Origin: Gimesia alba
GTDB taxonomy: Bacteria; Planctomycetota; Planctomycetia; Planctomycetales; Planctomycetaceae
Direction of reading: 5' to 3'
Length of the DNA stretch: 64,000 nucleotides
Assembly: GCF_007744675.1 (NCBI RefSeq)
Contig: NZ_CP036269.1
Coordinates: 5,559,546 to 5,623,545 of the forward strand
Numbering within the stretch: the first letter of the stretch is position 1; the number at the start of each line of letters is the position of its first letter. This document shows positions 36,168-45,504 of this stretch, piece after piece. The notes below the pieces were generated by a model. The model did no database searches and was not told where the DNA came from. It worked only from the letters and a program-made list of their open reading frames with translations. The position numbers and the translations under genes were made by a program.

Positions 36168-36733
36168 TGCAGCTCCTCCACGATGATATTATTATTCGTA
36201 TAGATATCGATATCTGATGCGATGCCTAAAGATGTTTTGACAATTTCTGCAGCCGACAAATCTGAATGACCGACGAGTGCCCGGGCAGCAGCCGTAGCAT
36301 AGTTGCCACCTGAACCGATACCGATAATCCCATCCGAGGGAACCACGACATCACCCTGCCCTGTGATCAGCAGGCTGTGTTCGGTATTGATCACAACAAT
36401 CAAAGCTTCCAGCTTTCGCAGCACGCGATCAGTTCGCCAGTCACGGGCAAGTTCCGTCGCAGCACGAGGCATATTTCCGGGATAGTCCCGTGCTTTGACT
36501 TCAAATCGTTCCAGTAACGAGAAGGCATCTGCCGTCGAGCCGGCAAACCCGCAAATGACTTGTCCGTCGAGGATTTTTCGAATCTTACGGGTATCACTTT
36601 TCATCACGGTATTTCCGTGAGTTACCTGTCCATCGCCGCCGATAGCAACCTGCCCTTGATGTCGGACTGTTAATATCGTCGTGGAACGCCATTTCTTTTT
36701 GTCTTTTGAACTCATAACTGCTTCACATTTCAT
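36155..36733 (-). CDS. hslV: ATP-dependent protease peptidase subunit HslV
   Basis: 192 residues. The body matches Hsl[64 protein letters not shown]. The catalytic Thr of the mature enzyme is Thr18 (the first of TT in STTILTVRH). Here a 17-residue lysine-rich extension precedes it, or 11 residues if Met7 (36715) is the start; most HslV proteins have only Met before the Thr. The extension must be removed for activity. It is followed by hslU with a 13-base overlap. Confidence 0.96.
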   Translation of the reverse strand: MKCEAVMSSKDKKKWRSTTILTVRHQGQVAIGGDGQVTHGNTVMKSDTRKIRKILDGQVICGFAGSTADAFSLLERFEVKARDYPGNMPRAATELARDWRTDRVLRKLEALIVVINTEHSLLITGQGDVVVPSDGIIGIGSGGNYATAAARALVGHSDLSAAEIVKTSLGIASDIDIYTNNNIIVEELQCKS

Positions 36734-36955
36734 AAATCAATGCTGATACAAAGACCCGGCTAAGGCCACGCAGAGACACCATAGATCAGAGCCACCGCAC
36801 ATGCAAGGTCACTGAACCTGAATCATAGTCTGCTGCGATTACGGTTTTCAATCTCGGCAGCGCATTGCTGACTGATTTCAGCCTAAAGGGCCGGTGATCA
36901 TGATTCTCCTTAATGATGAGAACGCAGGATCACCGTCTCAGGTTCACCGCGCATC

Positions 36956-36990
36956 AAAAAACCCTCCATTTTTTCAAAAAGAGGGGTTTT
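36956..36990 (-). terminator. Probable terminator after the DUF1501 gene
   Basis: A stem AAAACCCTC / GAGGGGTTTT (about 36957-36966 and 36981-36990) with a T/A-rich loop lies 38 bases past the DUF1501 stop. On the reverse strand it is followed by a T-run. A further inverted pair GGTGATC / GATCACC (about 36892-36937) lies beyond it. Confidence 0.75.
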
Positions 36991-37027
36991 CTGATTTGAA
37001 GAATCGATACTGAAACAGGGAAATCAA

Positions 37028-38446
37028 TCAGGCCAGAACGCCATGCGCTACATGGCCGGCGATATCGGTCAGGCGGAAGTCTCGTCCCGCGTAGCGATAC
37101 GTCAGTTTTTCGTGATTCATTCCCAGAATATGCAGCAATGTGGCATGGAAATCATGAATGTGCATTTTATCTTTGGCAGCGTAGTAGCCAAACTCATCAG
37201 TCGCCCCATATTGGAAGCCGGCTTTCACGCCCCCCCCTGCCAGCCACATGGTAAATCCTTCCGGGTTATGGTCGCGACCATTTTTTCCTTGAGCGGTTGG
37301 CGTGCGACCAAATTCGCCCCCCCAGACGACCAGCGTATCTTTTAACAAGCCGCGTTGCTTGAGATCCTTCAATAAACCGGCGATCGGTTTATCAACCTCT
37401 TTCGCATTCTTACCATGCCCTTCCAGTAAGTTGCTGTGTTGATCCCACTGGACTTTCTGGTCACTGTGAGAAACCTGAATGAAGCGGACGCCCCGCTCTG
37501 CAAACCGGCGTGCCATCAGACACTGACGTCCGAAGTCTGCAGTGACTTCTTCATCCAGACCGTACATCTTTCGTGTGGCTTCCGTTTCTCCCGAGATATC
37601 CTGAATCTGCGGCACTTCTTCCTGCATGCGGAAGGCTAGTTCAAACGAACCAATGCGGTCTTCCAGAATTTGATTCGGGCCGGTCTGGTCCTGATGCAGT
37701 CGATTTAAATCGTTCAGGAATTCGACCTGCTTGCGTTGGACTTTGCGAGAAAGAAAATTGTTTTTGATATATTCAATCTGAGCCTGCTCGGCGGCAACGG
37801 CGGCATTTCCCAGAGGTGTTCCCTGATAGGGAGCCGGCAGAAACGCAGAGCTCCAGTTCTTTACGCCACCATGGGCGAGTGTGGGACAGATGGTGATAAA
37901 GCCTGGCAGATTCTGATTTTCCGTTCCCAGACCATAAGTCACCCATGAGCCCATGCTGGGACGCACAAAGGCATCGCTGCCGGTATGCAGTTTGAGTAAC
38001 GCACCGCCATGAGCGGCATTGGTGCCATGCAAGGAATTGATGATACAGAGATCATCCACGCACTCGGCGACATTCGGAAAGAGTTCACTGACGCGAATTC
38101 CACTTTCGCCGTACTGCTTGAACTTCCACGGGGATTTCAACAAGTTCCCGGTCGGGGCAAACTGAACCCGTGGTTTATCAAACGGGAGAGGCTTGCCATC
38201 ATACTTTTGAAGCTGAGGCTTGTAGTCAAACGTATCCATGTGGGACGGTCCGCCCTTCATGAACAGAAAAATCACGCGTTTGGCCCGTGGTGTAAAATGT
38301 GGTTCTTTCGGAGCCAGCGGATCTTTGGAAGAAGCGGCCTGTGCTTCTTCGTTCAACATCGACAGCAAGGCGAGGTTCCCAAAACCCACGGCTGATTTTT
38401 TCAACAGATCGCGGCGGGAAAATAGTGATTGAGGTAGGATGCTCAT
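37028..38446 (-). CDS. DUF1501 family exported protein
   Basis: 472 residues. The twin-arginine signal [20 protein letters not shown] suggests Tat export. The body [21 protein letters not shown] and the later [22 protein letters not shown] are the DUF1501 signature; the family is related to the alkaline phosphatase/sulfatase superfamily, but the activity is unproven. In planctomycetes DUF1501 genes nearly always sit directly after a PSCyt/DUF1549/DUF1553 gene, as here (62 bases apart, same strand), so the two proteins probably work together outside the cytoplasm. Confidence 0.95.
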   Translation of the reverse strand: MSILPQSLFSRRDLLKKSAVGFGNLALLSMLNEEAQAASSKDPLAPKEPHFTPRAKRVIFLFMKGGPSHMDTFDYKPQLQKYDGKPLPFDKPRVQFAPTGNLLKSPWKFKQYGESGIRVSELFPNVAECVDDLCIINSLHGTNAAHGGALLKLHTGSDAFVRPSMGSWVTYGLGTENQNLPGFITICPTLAHGGVKNWSSAFLPAPYQGTPLGNAAVAAEQAQIEYIKNNFLSRKVQRKQVEFLNDLNRLHQDQTGPNQILEDRIGSFELAFRMQEEVPQIQDISGETEATRKMYGLDEEVTADFGRQCLMARRFAERGVRFIQVSHSDQKVQWDQHSNLLEGHGKNAKEVDKPIAGLLKDLKQRGLLKDTLVVWGGEFGRTPTAQGKNGRDHNPEGFTMWLAGGGVKAGFQYGATDEFGYYAAKDKMHIHDFHATLLHILGMNHEKLTYRYAGRDFRLTDIAGHVAHGVLA

Positions 38447-38508
38447 GGCAGGTCTCGATTGATCTCTATGGGTATGACTTTAATATTAACTTTTGTCTCA
38501 CATCCAGG

Positions 38509-41010
38509 TTATCTGAGATAGATAAATTCACTCGATGCAAAAATGGACTGACAGAGCACCTGCCAGCTGCGATGGATACGTTTTTCGGAATCAGACTCTT
38601 CCGCCTGCAATTCTTTATCCAGTTCATCCAGGAACTGCAATGATTTGCTGACTTCCAAATCCGACGGTAAACGTCCAAACGATTTTAAAAACAGATGTTG
38701 AATTTTTTGTTCCGGTGCTAACGCGGTCTGACTTAGAACGGTATCGGCCATGCGTTGTGATGCCTCTTCGACGAGATGACTGTTCAACAGGAACAGTGCC
38801 TGGGGTGCCACGGTGGTTGAAGAGCGATTCCCATTCAAAACACTGGCGTCCGCATAATCAAACAGCATGAACATCCCGAACAGATGGTTTCGAATGACGG
38901 GGAGATACAAAGAGCGTCGGTTAAAATCATAGGTTACCGCATCCTTGGATTCGTGATTGAAGACAAACGCACGGTTCTCAACCGTCAGCAGCGAGCCGCC
39001 CATTGTCAGATCGAGGCCGTCACTGACTGCCAGAATCGAATCACGAATGGATTCGGCATCCAGACGACGCACATCGACCCGCCACAGCAAATCATTATCG
39101 GGATCCACGGCAGCTGCTTTCTCATTGAATTCGCTACTCATCTGCCAGGTGTTAGAAAGAAGAATCATGCGATGCAGTTTTTTGATCGACCAACCTTCGT
39201 CCATCAGGCTGGCAGCCATCCAATCGAGTAAGGGCTGGTTCGTTGGTTTGGCGCCCAGCTTTCCGAAGTTATCCGGGGTCGCCACGATTCCTTTACCAAA
39301 GTGCCAGCGCCAGACCCGATTCACAAACACACGTGATGTGAGAGGATGCTCGCGGCTGGTGAGCCATTCGGCAAACTTCAGACGGCCGCTTGTCTCTTTC
39401 GAAAATGGTTTTTCAGGCTGGGGACTCAATACCACGGGAACATGCCGCGGCACGGTTTCCCCTAAAGTCAGATGGCTGCCCCGAATATGAACGGGAACAT
39501 CAATGATTTCCCGTTCGGTTGCGCCGAGCGCTGTGGGAACTTCGGGGCGTTCTTTCTTAAGCGAGGCGACTTGATCCCGCAATGTTTTGAGTTCTGCTTT
39601 TGCTTCTTTGGAATAAGAGGGTTCTGGTTTCTTCGGCAGTTTAAAGTCTTTGCCCCCTTCTTTCTTTAAGCGTTCATTCTCTGATTTCACAAGCGCGGCG
39701 ATTTTCTCTTCTTCCGCTTTGATCTTTTTGTCCCACTCGGCCTGTTCTTTGAGTTCTGCCTCTGTGGCGAGTGAGTTCTCATGCCAGCGTGCAATCTTCT
39801 TGTAATGCTCCATGGTTTTGGTGCTTTTCAAGATGCCCGCCAGGCCGTAATAATCGTGAGCCGAAATGGGATCGAATTTGTGGTCGTGACAACGGGCACA
39901 GCCCAGCGTCATGCCCATCAGGGAGACGCCGATCGTGTTGATCTGCTCGTCAATGATATCCATCTCCATTTTGGTTTCATCAACTTCTGCCAGAACTTTG
40001 GGGCCCAGAGACAGGAAACCAGTGGCAATCAGACGTTCATTCCGTTCGGCGACATCTTTCGCGGGTTCCAGCAGATCACCGGCCAACTGTTCTTTGAGAA
40101 ACAGATCGTAGGGTTTGTCTTTGTTGAGCGCGTTGACCACATAGTCGCGATATTTCCAGGCGTTCCCAAAAGCAATGTTTTCATCCAGACCATTCGAATC
40201 GGCATAGCGGGCAATGTCTAACCAGTGCCGGCCCCAGTGCTCACCGTAATGCGGTGACGCTAGCAGGCGATCCACGACTTTCTCGAATGCCTGTGGCGAG
40301 GTGTCGTTCAGGAAGTCATCAATCTCTTCGGGTGTCGGAGGCAGCCCGGTTAAATCAAAGGTAGTCCGGCGAATCAGCGTCCGTTTGTCAGCGGGTTTCG
40401 CAGGCGTCAATCCCGCCTGTTCCAGTTTCGATAAAACGAACTGATCAATCGGAGTTTTCACCCAGTCCTTGTGTTTGACCGCAGGTAATGCCGGCTTCTT
40501 GACTGGCTGGAAAGACCAGAACTCACGTTCTTTTTCCAGATCGTATTTTCCTTTTTCACTGGACGGTCTCAGCAGACTGAGATCGGCATTGGGGTAAGGT
40601 GCGCCCATCTTGACCCAGTTGGTCAGATCTTCGATTTCCTGCTTGCTCAGTTTCTCTTCTGGTGGCATTTGTAAATCGGAGACCTGATAATTCACAGCCG
40701 TGATCAGCAGACTCTGTTCCGGTTTCCCCGGAATCAGCAGCGAGCCGGCTTTGCCACCTTTGGCAATGCCTTTGAATGTATCGACGCGTAATCCGGACTC
40801 CTGCTCGTCTGCCCCATGGCAGTCGTAGCAGTGCTTGATCAACAGCGGCCGGATCTTTGCTTCAAAGAACTGAATCTGTTGCTGATTTGGTTGTTTCTCG
40901 GCTGCGGAGAGTGGAGAAACAATCAGCACAACGGCTGCGATCAATAACCCGGAGGGAGACTGTTTGACGAACGAAAAGAAACGATCTCGTAAACGAGCAG
41001 GCATCTTCAT
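38509..41010 (-). CDS. PSCyt1-DUF1549-DUF1553 protein (planctomycete cytochrome c-type)
   Basis: 833 residues with an N-terminal signal or anchor (about 17-37). A PSCyt1 cytochrome c-like domain has the haem motif CYDCH at 61-65. It is followed by DUF1549 (about 175-380; PIDQFVLSKLEQAGLTPAKP, RRTTFDLTGLPPTPEEI, HWGRHWLDIARYADSNG) and, after a Lys/Glu-rich coiled region (about 415-490), DUF1553 (about 555-810; FAEWLTSREHPLTSRVFVNR, WRWHFGKGIV). Haem-linked oxidation of a carbohydrate-type substrate has been suggested for the family but is not established. A likely alternative start is Met3. It is cotranscribed with the DUF1501 gene downstream. Confidence 0.96.
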   Translation of the reverse strand: MKMPARLRDRFFSFVKQSPSGLLIAAVVLIVSPLSAAEKQPNQQQIQFFEAKIRPLLIKHCYDCHGADEQESGLRVDTFKGIAKGGKAGSLLIPGKPEQSLLITAVNYQVSDLQMPPEEKLSKQEIEDLTNWVKMGAPYPNADLSLLRPSSEKGKYDLEKEREFWSFQPVKKPALPAVKHKDWVKTPIDQFVLSKLEQAGLTPAKPADKRTLIRRTTFDLTGLPPTPEEIDDFLNDTSPQAFEKVVDRLLASPHYGEHWGRHWLDIARYADSNGLDENIAFGNAWKYRDYVVNALNKDKPYDLFLKEQLAGDLLEPAKDVAERNERLIATGFLSLGPKVLAEVDETKMEMDIIDEQINTIGVSLMGMTLGCARCHDHKFDPISAHDYYGLAGILKSTKTMEHYKKIARWHENSLATEAELKEQAEWDKKIKAEEEKIAALVKSENERLKKEGGKDFKLPKKPEPSYSKEAKAELKTLRDQVASLKKERPEVPTALGATEREIIDVPVHIRGSHLTLGETVPRHVPVVLSPQPEKPFSKETSGRLKFAEWLTSREHPLTSRVFVNRVWRWHFGKGIVATPDNFGKLGAKPTNQPLLDWMAASLMDEGWSIKKLHRMILLSNTWQMSSEFNEKAAAVDPDNDLLWRVDVRRLDAESIRDSILAVSDGLDLTMGGSLLTVENRAFVFNHESKDAVTYDFNRRSLYLPVIRNHLFGMFMLFDYADASVLNGNRSSTTVAPQALFLLNSHLVEEASQRMADTVLSQTALAPEQKIQHLFLKSFGRLPSDLEVSKSLQFLDELDKELQAEESDSEKRIHRSWQVLCQSIFASSEFIYLR

Positions 41011-41221
41011 TATTATTCCCAGCAGTTTGAGGTAGGAACCACAAATTTATTTGATGAGCGCTTATCTCTCACCCCAACAATTGGTGGCATGTGCGTGAAG
41101 GTAAGAATGTTTGAAGAATGAATTTATGCTTACCTTACTATTATATTCCATTTGGTTCAGAAATCAGCAAAAATACATATTTTAAATGACTTCCAAGCAA
41201 TTTTTTACACTGTATTCAGAC

Positions 41222-42373
41222 TTAACCCGCGGCATTTCCGACATAACTTTTCGACAGTGCCACATTTAACTCTCGCAGGAACGTTTCCACGTTTTCCATC
41301 GTATTGTAACCGTGCAGCGCCACTCGAATTCGTCCTGCGTGATACATGGGATGGATTTGTTTACTGTGTAAGTGTTGATAAATGCGTTCTGCCTCTGGAT
41401 GCCGAAACGCAATAATGCCCGCCAGATTCTCCGCCTCTTTGGGTGAAATCAGTTCGACCGACGTCTGTTTGAGGCCTTCCAGGCATGCTTCGACGAGCGG
41501 GGTTGCCGCCTGATTGATCTGTTCGACGCCGGTCTGGGTGATATAGTCCAACGCGGCACGAATGGCATACACGGCGGGATAGTTGGGCATGCCCACCGTA
41601 AAGCTGGCTGCGCCCGGCAGGCTTTCCGCTTTATCAAACCGTTGATCGCCGAACGCATCTTTCAGATTGAACCAGCCACCCGCGGGCACGGTCCACTCAT
41701 TCGCCTTTGCTGAAGGAACTCCCACCAGGCCGCCGCCATGTGAAGCGAGAATCCATTTGTGAGTGCTGCTGATAATCAAATCGATGTCTTCCAGATCAAG
41801 GGGAATTCGTCCCAGTGCCTGTGTGACATCCAAAGCGATCAGAGCAGACGAGTGCTGGCGAATGGTCTGAATCACTTCCTTCAGCGGTATTTTGAACCCG
41901 TTGAAAAAGCTGACAAGTGAGATACTCACCACGCGCGTTTTATCGCTGAGAAGTTCCTGCAAGTCTTCCAGACGCAGTTCCCAGTCGCGAGCCTTCCAGA
42001 TTTTTGTTGTCGCTGGACAGCTTGCCTGCAAGCCGAACGTATAACTGGCGGGGAAATCCAGATCGCTGACGATGACTTCATCCCCGGCTTTCAGCTGCAA
42101 TGCCTGATACGCCAGATTGAATGCTTCGGAACTGCAGGAGCAGATACTGACCTCATCGGAACTCAGACCATACATTTGTCCGACCAACGCTTTGGCCGCG
42201 TCCCACTGAGCTTCGTGCAACGTACGGCCATCCATGCCCAGGAGTTTATCCTGAAAATACTGTTGAAACGCTTCGCCGACTGCCAGCGGGGGAATGCCTT
42301 CGGCGGCGGTATTTAAATAGACGCGTTCCGACAAGCTGGGAAAGTCCTGTTGTCGTTTTTGTTGATCCAGCAT
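41222..42373 (-). CDS. Aminotransferase class V (PLP-dependent, cysteine desulfurase-like fold)
   Basis: 383 residues. The PLP Lys lies in SSTHKWILASHGGG (about Lys206). Other fold-type I features are VYLNTAAEGIPP at the start, the cofactor loop CSSEAFNLAYQAL, and ALDVTQALG with the Asp that contacts the PLP ring nitrogen. The family includes isopenicillin-N epimerase-like, kynureninase-like and desulfurase enzymes; no desulfurase Cys loop is evident, so an aminotransferase or lyase acting on an amino acid is likely. I start at ATG 42373 (GGAG six bases upstream). The gene follows the IclR regulator on the same strand with a gap of about 30 bases, suggesting it is controlled by it. Confidence 0.9.
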   Translation of the reverse strand: MLDQQKRQQDFPSLSERVYLNTAAEGIPPLAVGEAFQQYFQDKLLGMDGRTLHEAQWDAAKALVGQMYGLSSDEVSICSCSSEAFNLAYQALQLKAGDEVIVSDLDFPASYTFGLQASCPATTKIWKARDWELRLEDLQELLSDKTRVVSISLVSFFNGFKIPLKEVIQTIRQHSSALIALDVTQALGRIPLDLEDIDLIISSTHKWILASHGGGLVGVPSAKANEWTVPAGGWFNLKDAFGDQRFDKAESLPGAASFTVGMPNYPAVYAIRAALDYITQTGVEQINQAATPLVEACLEGLKQTSVELISPKEAENLAGIIAFRHPEAERIYQHLHSKQIHPMYHAGRIRVALHGYNTMENVETFLRELNVALSKSYVGNAAG

Positions 42374-42402
42374 GAAAACTCCGTTCAATTCATCCGCTTG
42401 TT

Positions 42403-43212
42403 TCAGTTGACACTGTGCGTTTCAATGTCCGACTTGTTAATCATCGTGGGCCCGAATTCACTTGAGATGGCCTGTGCACAGTCCAGCATCGTAGAAGAAA
42501 TTCGGGTGCTGTCGTCAGACTCGCCAACCCGTAAAATATGTGAAACGCATAATACAGCCAGCAGCCTTCCGTCGGCTCCCAGAATCGGTGTCGCCGTATC
42601 CTGAACTCCAACAATCAACGTACTTTCCATCGTTCGAAAACCGGCCTGCCTGATGTCGACATAATCCGACTCCCATTCCTCAATCTGACCGGAAGAGAGA
42701 TCGTGTTGCTCCCAGTATTTCTGTCGCTGCTCTTCCGGCAGAAATGAGAGTGCAACATGGCCGCTGTTGCGCTCATGCAACTTGAAGCTGGCACCGATGC
42801 GCACGGCCAGTGAAACATCAGCGTCGCAATCAACGCGGGCAATCACCAACATCTTGTTGCGAACGACAATATTCAGATGGCACGACTCTTTGAGTTCATT
42901 CGTCAAGGCTTCCATATGCGGAGTCGCACGGGCAATCAGCGCTTCTGTGCTGGCATGCTTGGCCCCCAGCTCGAACAGTTTCGTACTCATCCGATACCCC
43001 TGATTGGCATCCCGGATCAAATACCCCTGCTCGTTCAGGCATGCCATCACGCGGAACAGCTCCTGTTTGGTTCGCCCCAGACGGTCTGCAATATCGGTCA
43101 AAGAGAGCGGTCGGGAGATCCCGGACAGTAACTCCAGAACCTCTAGCCCCTTCTCGAGGGCAGGCACTCGATACGATATTCTTGAATCAGTTCTTTCTAA
43201 TGTTTTACTCAT
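42403..43212 (-). CDS. IclR-family transcriptional regulator
   Basis: 269 residues. The N-terminal winged helix-turn-helix reads VPALEKGLEVLELL, LTDIADRLGRTKQELFRVMACL and GYLIRD. The C-terminal IclR effector domain follows (LKESCHLNIVVRNKMLVIARVD, TATPILGADGRLLAVLCVSH). IclR regulators usually repress or activate a neighbouring catabolic gene on binding a small acid; the aminotransferase gene next to it is the likely target. I start at ATG 43212; an in-frame extension to 43248 has no better support and no clear ribosome site is seen for either. Confidence 0.93.
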   Translation of the reverse strand: MSKTLERTDSRISYRVPALEKGLEVLELLSGISRPLSLTDIADRLGRTKQELFRVMACLNEQGYLIRDANQGYRMSTKLFELGAKHASTEALIARATPHMEALTNELKESCHLNIVVRNKMLVIARVDCDADVSLAVRIGASFKLHERNSGHVALSFLPEEQRQKYWEQHDLSSGQIEEWESDYVDIRQAGFRTMESTLIVGVQDTATPILGADGRLLAVLCVSHILRVGESDDSTRISSTMLDCAQAISSEFGPTMINKSDIETHSVN

Positions 43213-43294
43213 GAAATATGATTTTACATATAAAACACCGCTCGTCAAGCACGAAATACAAGTTTACTTTTCAGAACCTAAGTCTATAAACAAA

Positions 43295-43326
43295 AATGCC
43301 TTAAGCGAATCATCACTTAAGGCATT
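43295..43326 (-). terminator. Terminator of the prkA operon
   Basis: A perfect 11-bp stem AATGCCTTAAG (43295-43305) with CTTAAGGCATT (43316-43326) and a 10-base loop. On the reverse strand it is followed by TTTGTTT, fitting an intrinsic terminator about 50 bases after the stop of the last operon gene. Confidence 0.85.
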
Positions 43327-43373
43327 CAGGTAACAAATTGTTTTTAAGAGTGAGCGAATCGGAATCAGTCAAC

Positions 43374-43868
43374 TCAGGGAACGGTATCAACCAGATCATC
43401 AACCAGCTTGCGCAATACTTCGTGCGTCACATGTAAATCGACCTGAGTTCGCCCCCCCTGACCCGGTTGGCTGGCGAAGCGTTTCAAGCTGAAGTTCCCA
43501 TTGGCGTGGGAGGAGAGAATGATTTCATAGAACTGGGTTCCCGCCTGATTCTGGTCCGGGGGTGTCGAACGGATGAGAACCTGACCGGCATCTTCGTCAT
43601 ATTCGAGGGGACCAATATTCTCCAGCAGATACGTGATCCGCTGACAGAGCTTCTGCCCCCATTCTTTCAACTTGTCATAAGTTGACTGTGACAGAGATGG
43701 AACATTGACGCGAATTTCCTGAAACGAACAACTCATGGAATCGACGGAGGTAAAATCGATATTGATTTCGATTTTGCCTTTCGCAGCCAGAGTGACGGTT
43801 GTTGGTTGCGCCGATTGAAATCCGGTTAATTGTTTCAGTTCATGATTTAATTGGTTGAGTACAGACAT
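43374..43868 (-). CDS. Unrecognised 164-residue protein at the end of the prkA-yeaH-spoVR operon
   Basis: 164 residues, soluble, no signal peptide or membrane helix. It opens MSVLNQLNHELKQLTGFQ, then alternating strands (TVTLAAKGKIEINIDFTSVD), a helix (STYDKLKEWGQKLCQRITYLLE), further strands (GTQFYEIILSSHANGNFSLKRF) and a C-terminal helix ending LVDDLVDTVP. I do not recognise the family. A strong AGGAGG lies 9 bases before ATG 43868, and the gene is 24 bases after spoVR and ahead of the operon terminator, so it belongs to this stress module. A role with PrkA, YeaH or SpoVR is inferred from position only. Confidence 0.85.
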   Translation of the reverse strand: MSVLNQLNHELKQLTGFQSAQPTTVTLAAKGKIEINIDFTSVDSMSCSFQEIRVNVPSLSQSTYDKLKEWGQKLCQRITYLLENIGPLEYDEDAGQVLIRSTPPDQNQAGTQFYEIILSSHANGNFSLKRFASQPGQGGRTQVDLHVTHEVLRKLVDDLVDTVP

Positions 43869-43892
43869 TTTGAAATCCTCCTAACGAGGATA

Positions 43893-45422
43893 TTAGGTTT
43901 TTTCTTTTGAATTCGTGTAATGTTTTTTGCCGTCGTAGCTCAAAATTGTCGGCCGATCATCGACGACGGTTTCAATATTCACCGGTCGCTTCCATATACG
44001 ATGCAGATTGACCAGCGTATCCTGGGCGTAGTCCAGCTTGAGCTCGACTCCCAGGTATTCATGTTCGAGATAAAGTTCGCCCCGGTTTTTATAGTTGGCG
44101 TCCTGCACATAAATCACAGGCCGCCCATGATTGCTGAGGCTGTTGAGCAGTTGCTGTTTGATCTGTTCAAATTCGCGCGACTGTATTTCATACGTTTTAT
44201 TCGAATCGTTAAACGCAAAGGAAAACATGCGATTTTTATAGCAGAACTCGGGCGTCAGAAATGTATCGATAAACGTGATGTCGTTATGAATGCGGCGGAC
44301 TTCAAAGATTTTCTCTCTGCCTAATCCAAGATCTTTATCCCAGCGTTCTTTCTCGAACATGTCGGTACAGTCTTCGTACTCCGGGCCGAACTGTCCTTTA
44401 TTCCAGCGTTCCTCGATGTCTTTCAACAATTCAATCCCCAGCTTATAGGGATTCAAACGATTGGGGCTGGTTGCCATCGTGCCACTGTGATGGTCGGCGT
44501 AGTTGATCAGCCCTTCGTCCGTCAGACCGTGTCGCGTCATGATGGTGGAATGCCAGAAACTGGCCCAGCCTTCATTCATGATTTTCGTCTGACCTTGCGG
44601 CGCAAAATAATATGCTTCATCCCGAATGATCGACAACACATCCCGCTGCCAGTCTTCCAGAGGGGCATACTGAATCAAAAAGTACAATACATCCCGCATG
44701 CGTTCTTTGGGAAACTTCAGCTGATCCGACATCTCGCGGGCTTTTTCACGTTTCTGACTGGCTTCTGCTTCGAGTACTTCATCCGGATTGATGTAGCGGT
44801 CCATATAGTTCTTCGCAGGAAAACGGCCGCCCGAAGCTTCGCCTGCCTCCTCTTCCTGTTGTTTTGTCTCAGGCTTGCGTTCCGCTTTTGACTCACGTTT
44901 GATATGTGGTGCATACGGATCGATCAGGCTCTCCAGCGAGAGGCAGGTATCGATAAACATTTCGACCGTTTCATAGCCGTGCGTATCAATGTGGCGATTC
45001 ATCCGCGTAGCATGATTGGCCATCTGGTCCAGCATCTTGCGATTCGTATGCGCGAACCAGGCATTGTTCTTGAAAAAGTCACAGTGGCCGTAAACATGGG
45101 CGATCACCAGCTTCTGATCGGTAATATCATTCGCACTCAATAAATACGCATAACAGGGATCGGTATTGATCACCATCTCGTAGATTTTCTGCAAGCCGTA
45201 AGAGTAGCCTTTCATCAGCTCGTCATATTGCGCACCAAATCTCCAGTGCGGATAACGCACCGGGAACCCACCATAGGCGGCAAACATGCTCAGCTCTTCA
45301 TAATCGAGGACTTCGAAAATCGTTTTGAAAAAATCGAGTCCATAATCGAGCGCATGCTGCTCCATCTCCTGCTGGATGTCGCTTAATTCCTTTGGTAAGG
45401 GGCGATGTGTTGTTACTACCAT
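43893..45422 (-). CDS. spoVR: SpoVR family protein
   Basis: 509 residues, the usual length. Typical stretches are LDFFKTIFEVLDYEELSMFAAYGGFPVRYPHW, YGLQKIYEMVINTDPCYAYLL, AHVYGHCDFFKNNAWF, MNEGWASFWHSTIMTRH and a C-terminal LGVELKLDY. The HxxxH-like and Glu/His patterns resemble metal sites, but no activity is proven. In Bacillus SpoVR affects spore cortex; in proteobacteria (YcgB) it belongs to the RpoS-linked prkA-yeaH group. ATG 45422 has GGAGG five bases upstream. It sits between the yeaH-like gene and the 164-residue protein gene. Confidence 0.96.
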   Translation of the reverse strand: MVVTTHRPLPKELSDIQQEMEQHALDYGLDFFKTIFEVLDYEELSMFAAYGGFPVRYPHWRFGAQYDELMKGYSYGLQKIYEMVINTDPCYAYLLSANDITDQKLVIAHVYGHCDFFKNNAWFAHTNRKMLDQMANHATRMNRHIDTHGYETVEMFIDTCLSLESLIDPYAPHIKRESKAERKPETKQQEEEAGEASGGRFPAKNYMDRYINPDEVLEAEASQKREKAREMSDQLKFPKERMRDVLYFLIQYAPLEDWQRDVLSIIRDEAYYFAPQGQTKIMNEGWASFWHSTIMTRHGLTDEGLINYADHHSGTMATSPNRLNPYKLGIELLKDIEERWNKGQFGPEYEDCTDMFEKERWDKDLGLGREKIFEVRRIHNDITFIDTFLTPEFCYKNRMFSFAFNDSNKTYEIQSREFEQIKQQLLNSLSNHGRPVIYVQDANYKNRGELYLEHEYLGVELKLDYAQDTLVNLHRIWKRPVNIETVVDDRPTILSYDGKKHYTNSKEKT

Positions 45423-45504
45423 ACAAGCCTCCGTCAGCAATCAATGCAGTTTGAACCACCGGCTGACTGCGTGCTGCTTTTGAGGGCAGCACATACTGTT
45501 CATT

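Noticed and set aside
43295-43326. Palindrome next to the IclR gene as a possible IclR operator
   Set aside because: Its position 50 bases after the prkA operon stop and the following T-run fit a terminator better.
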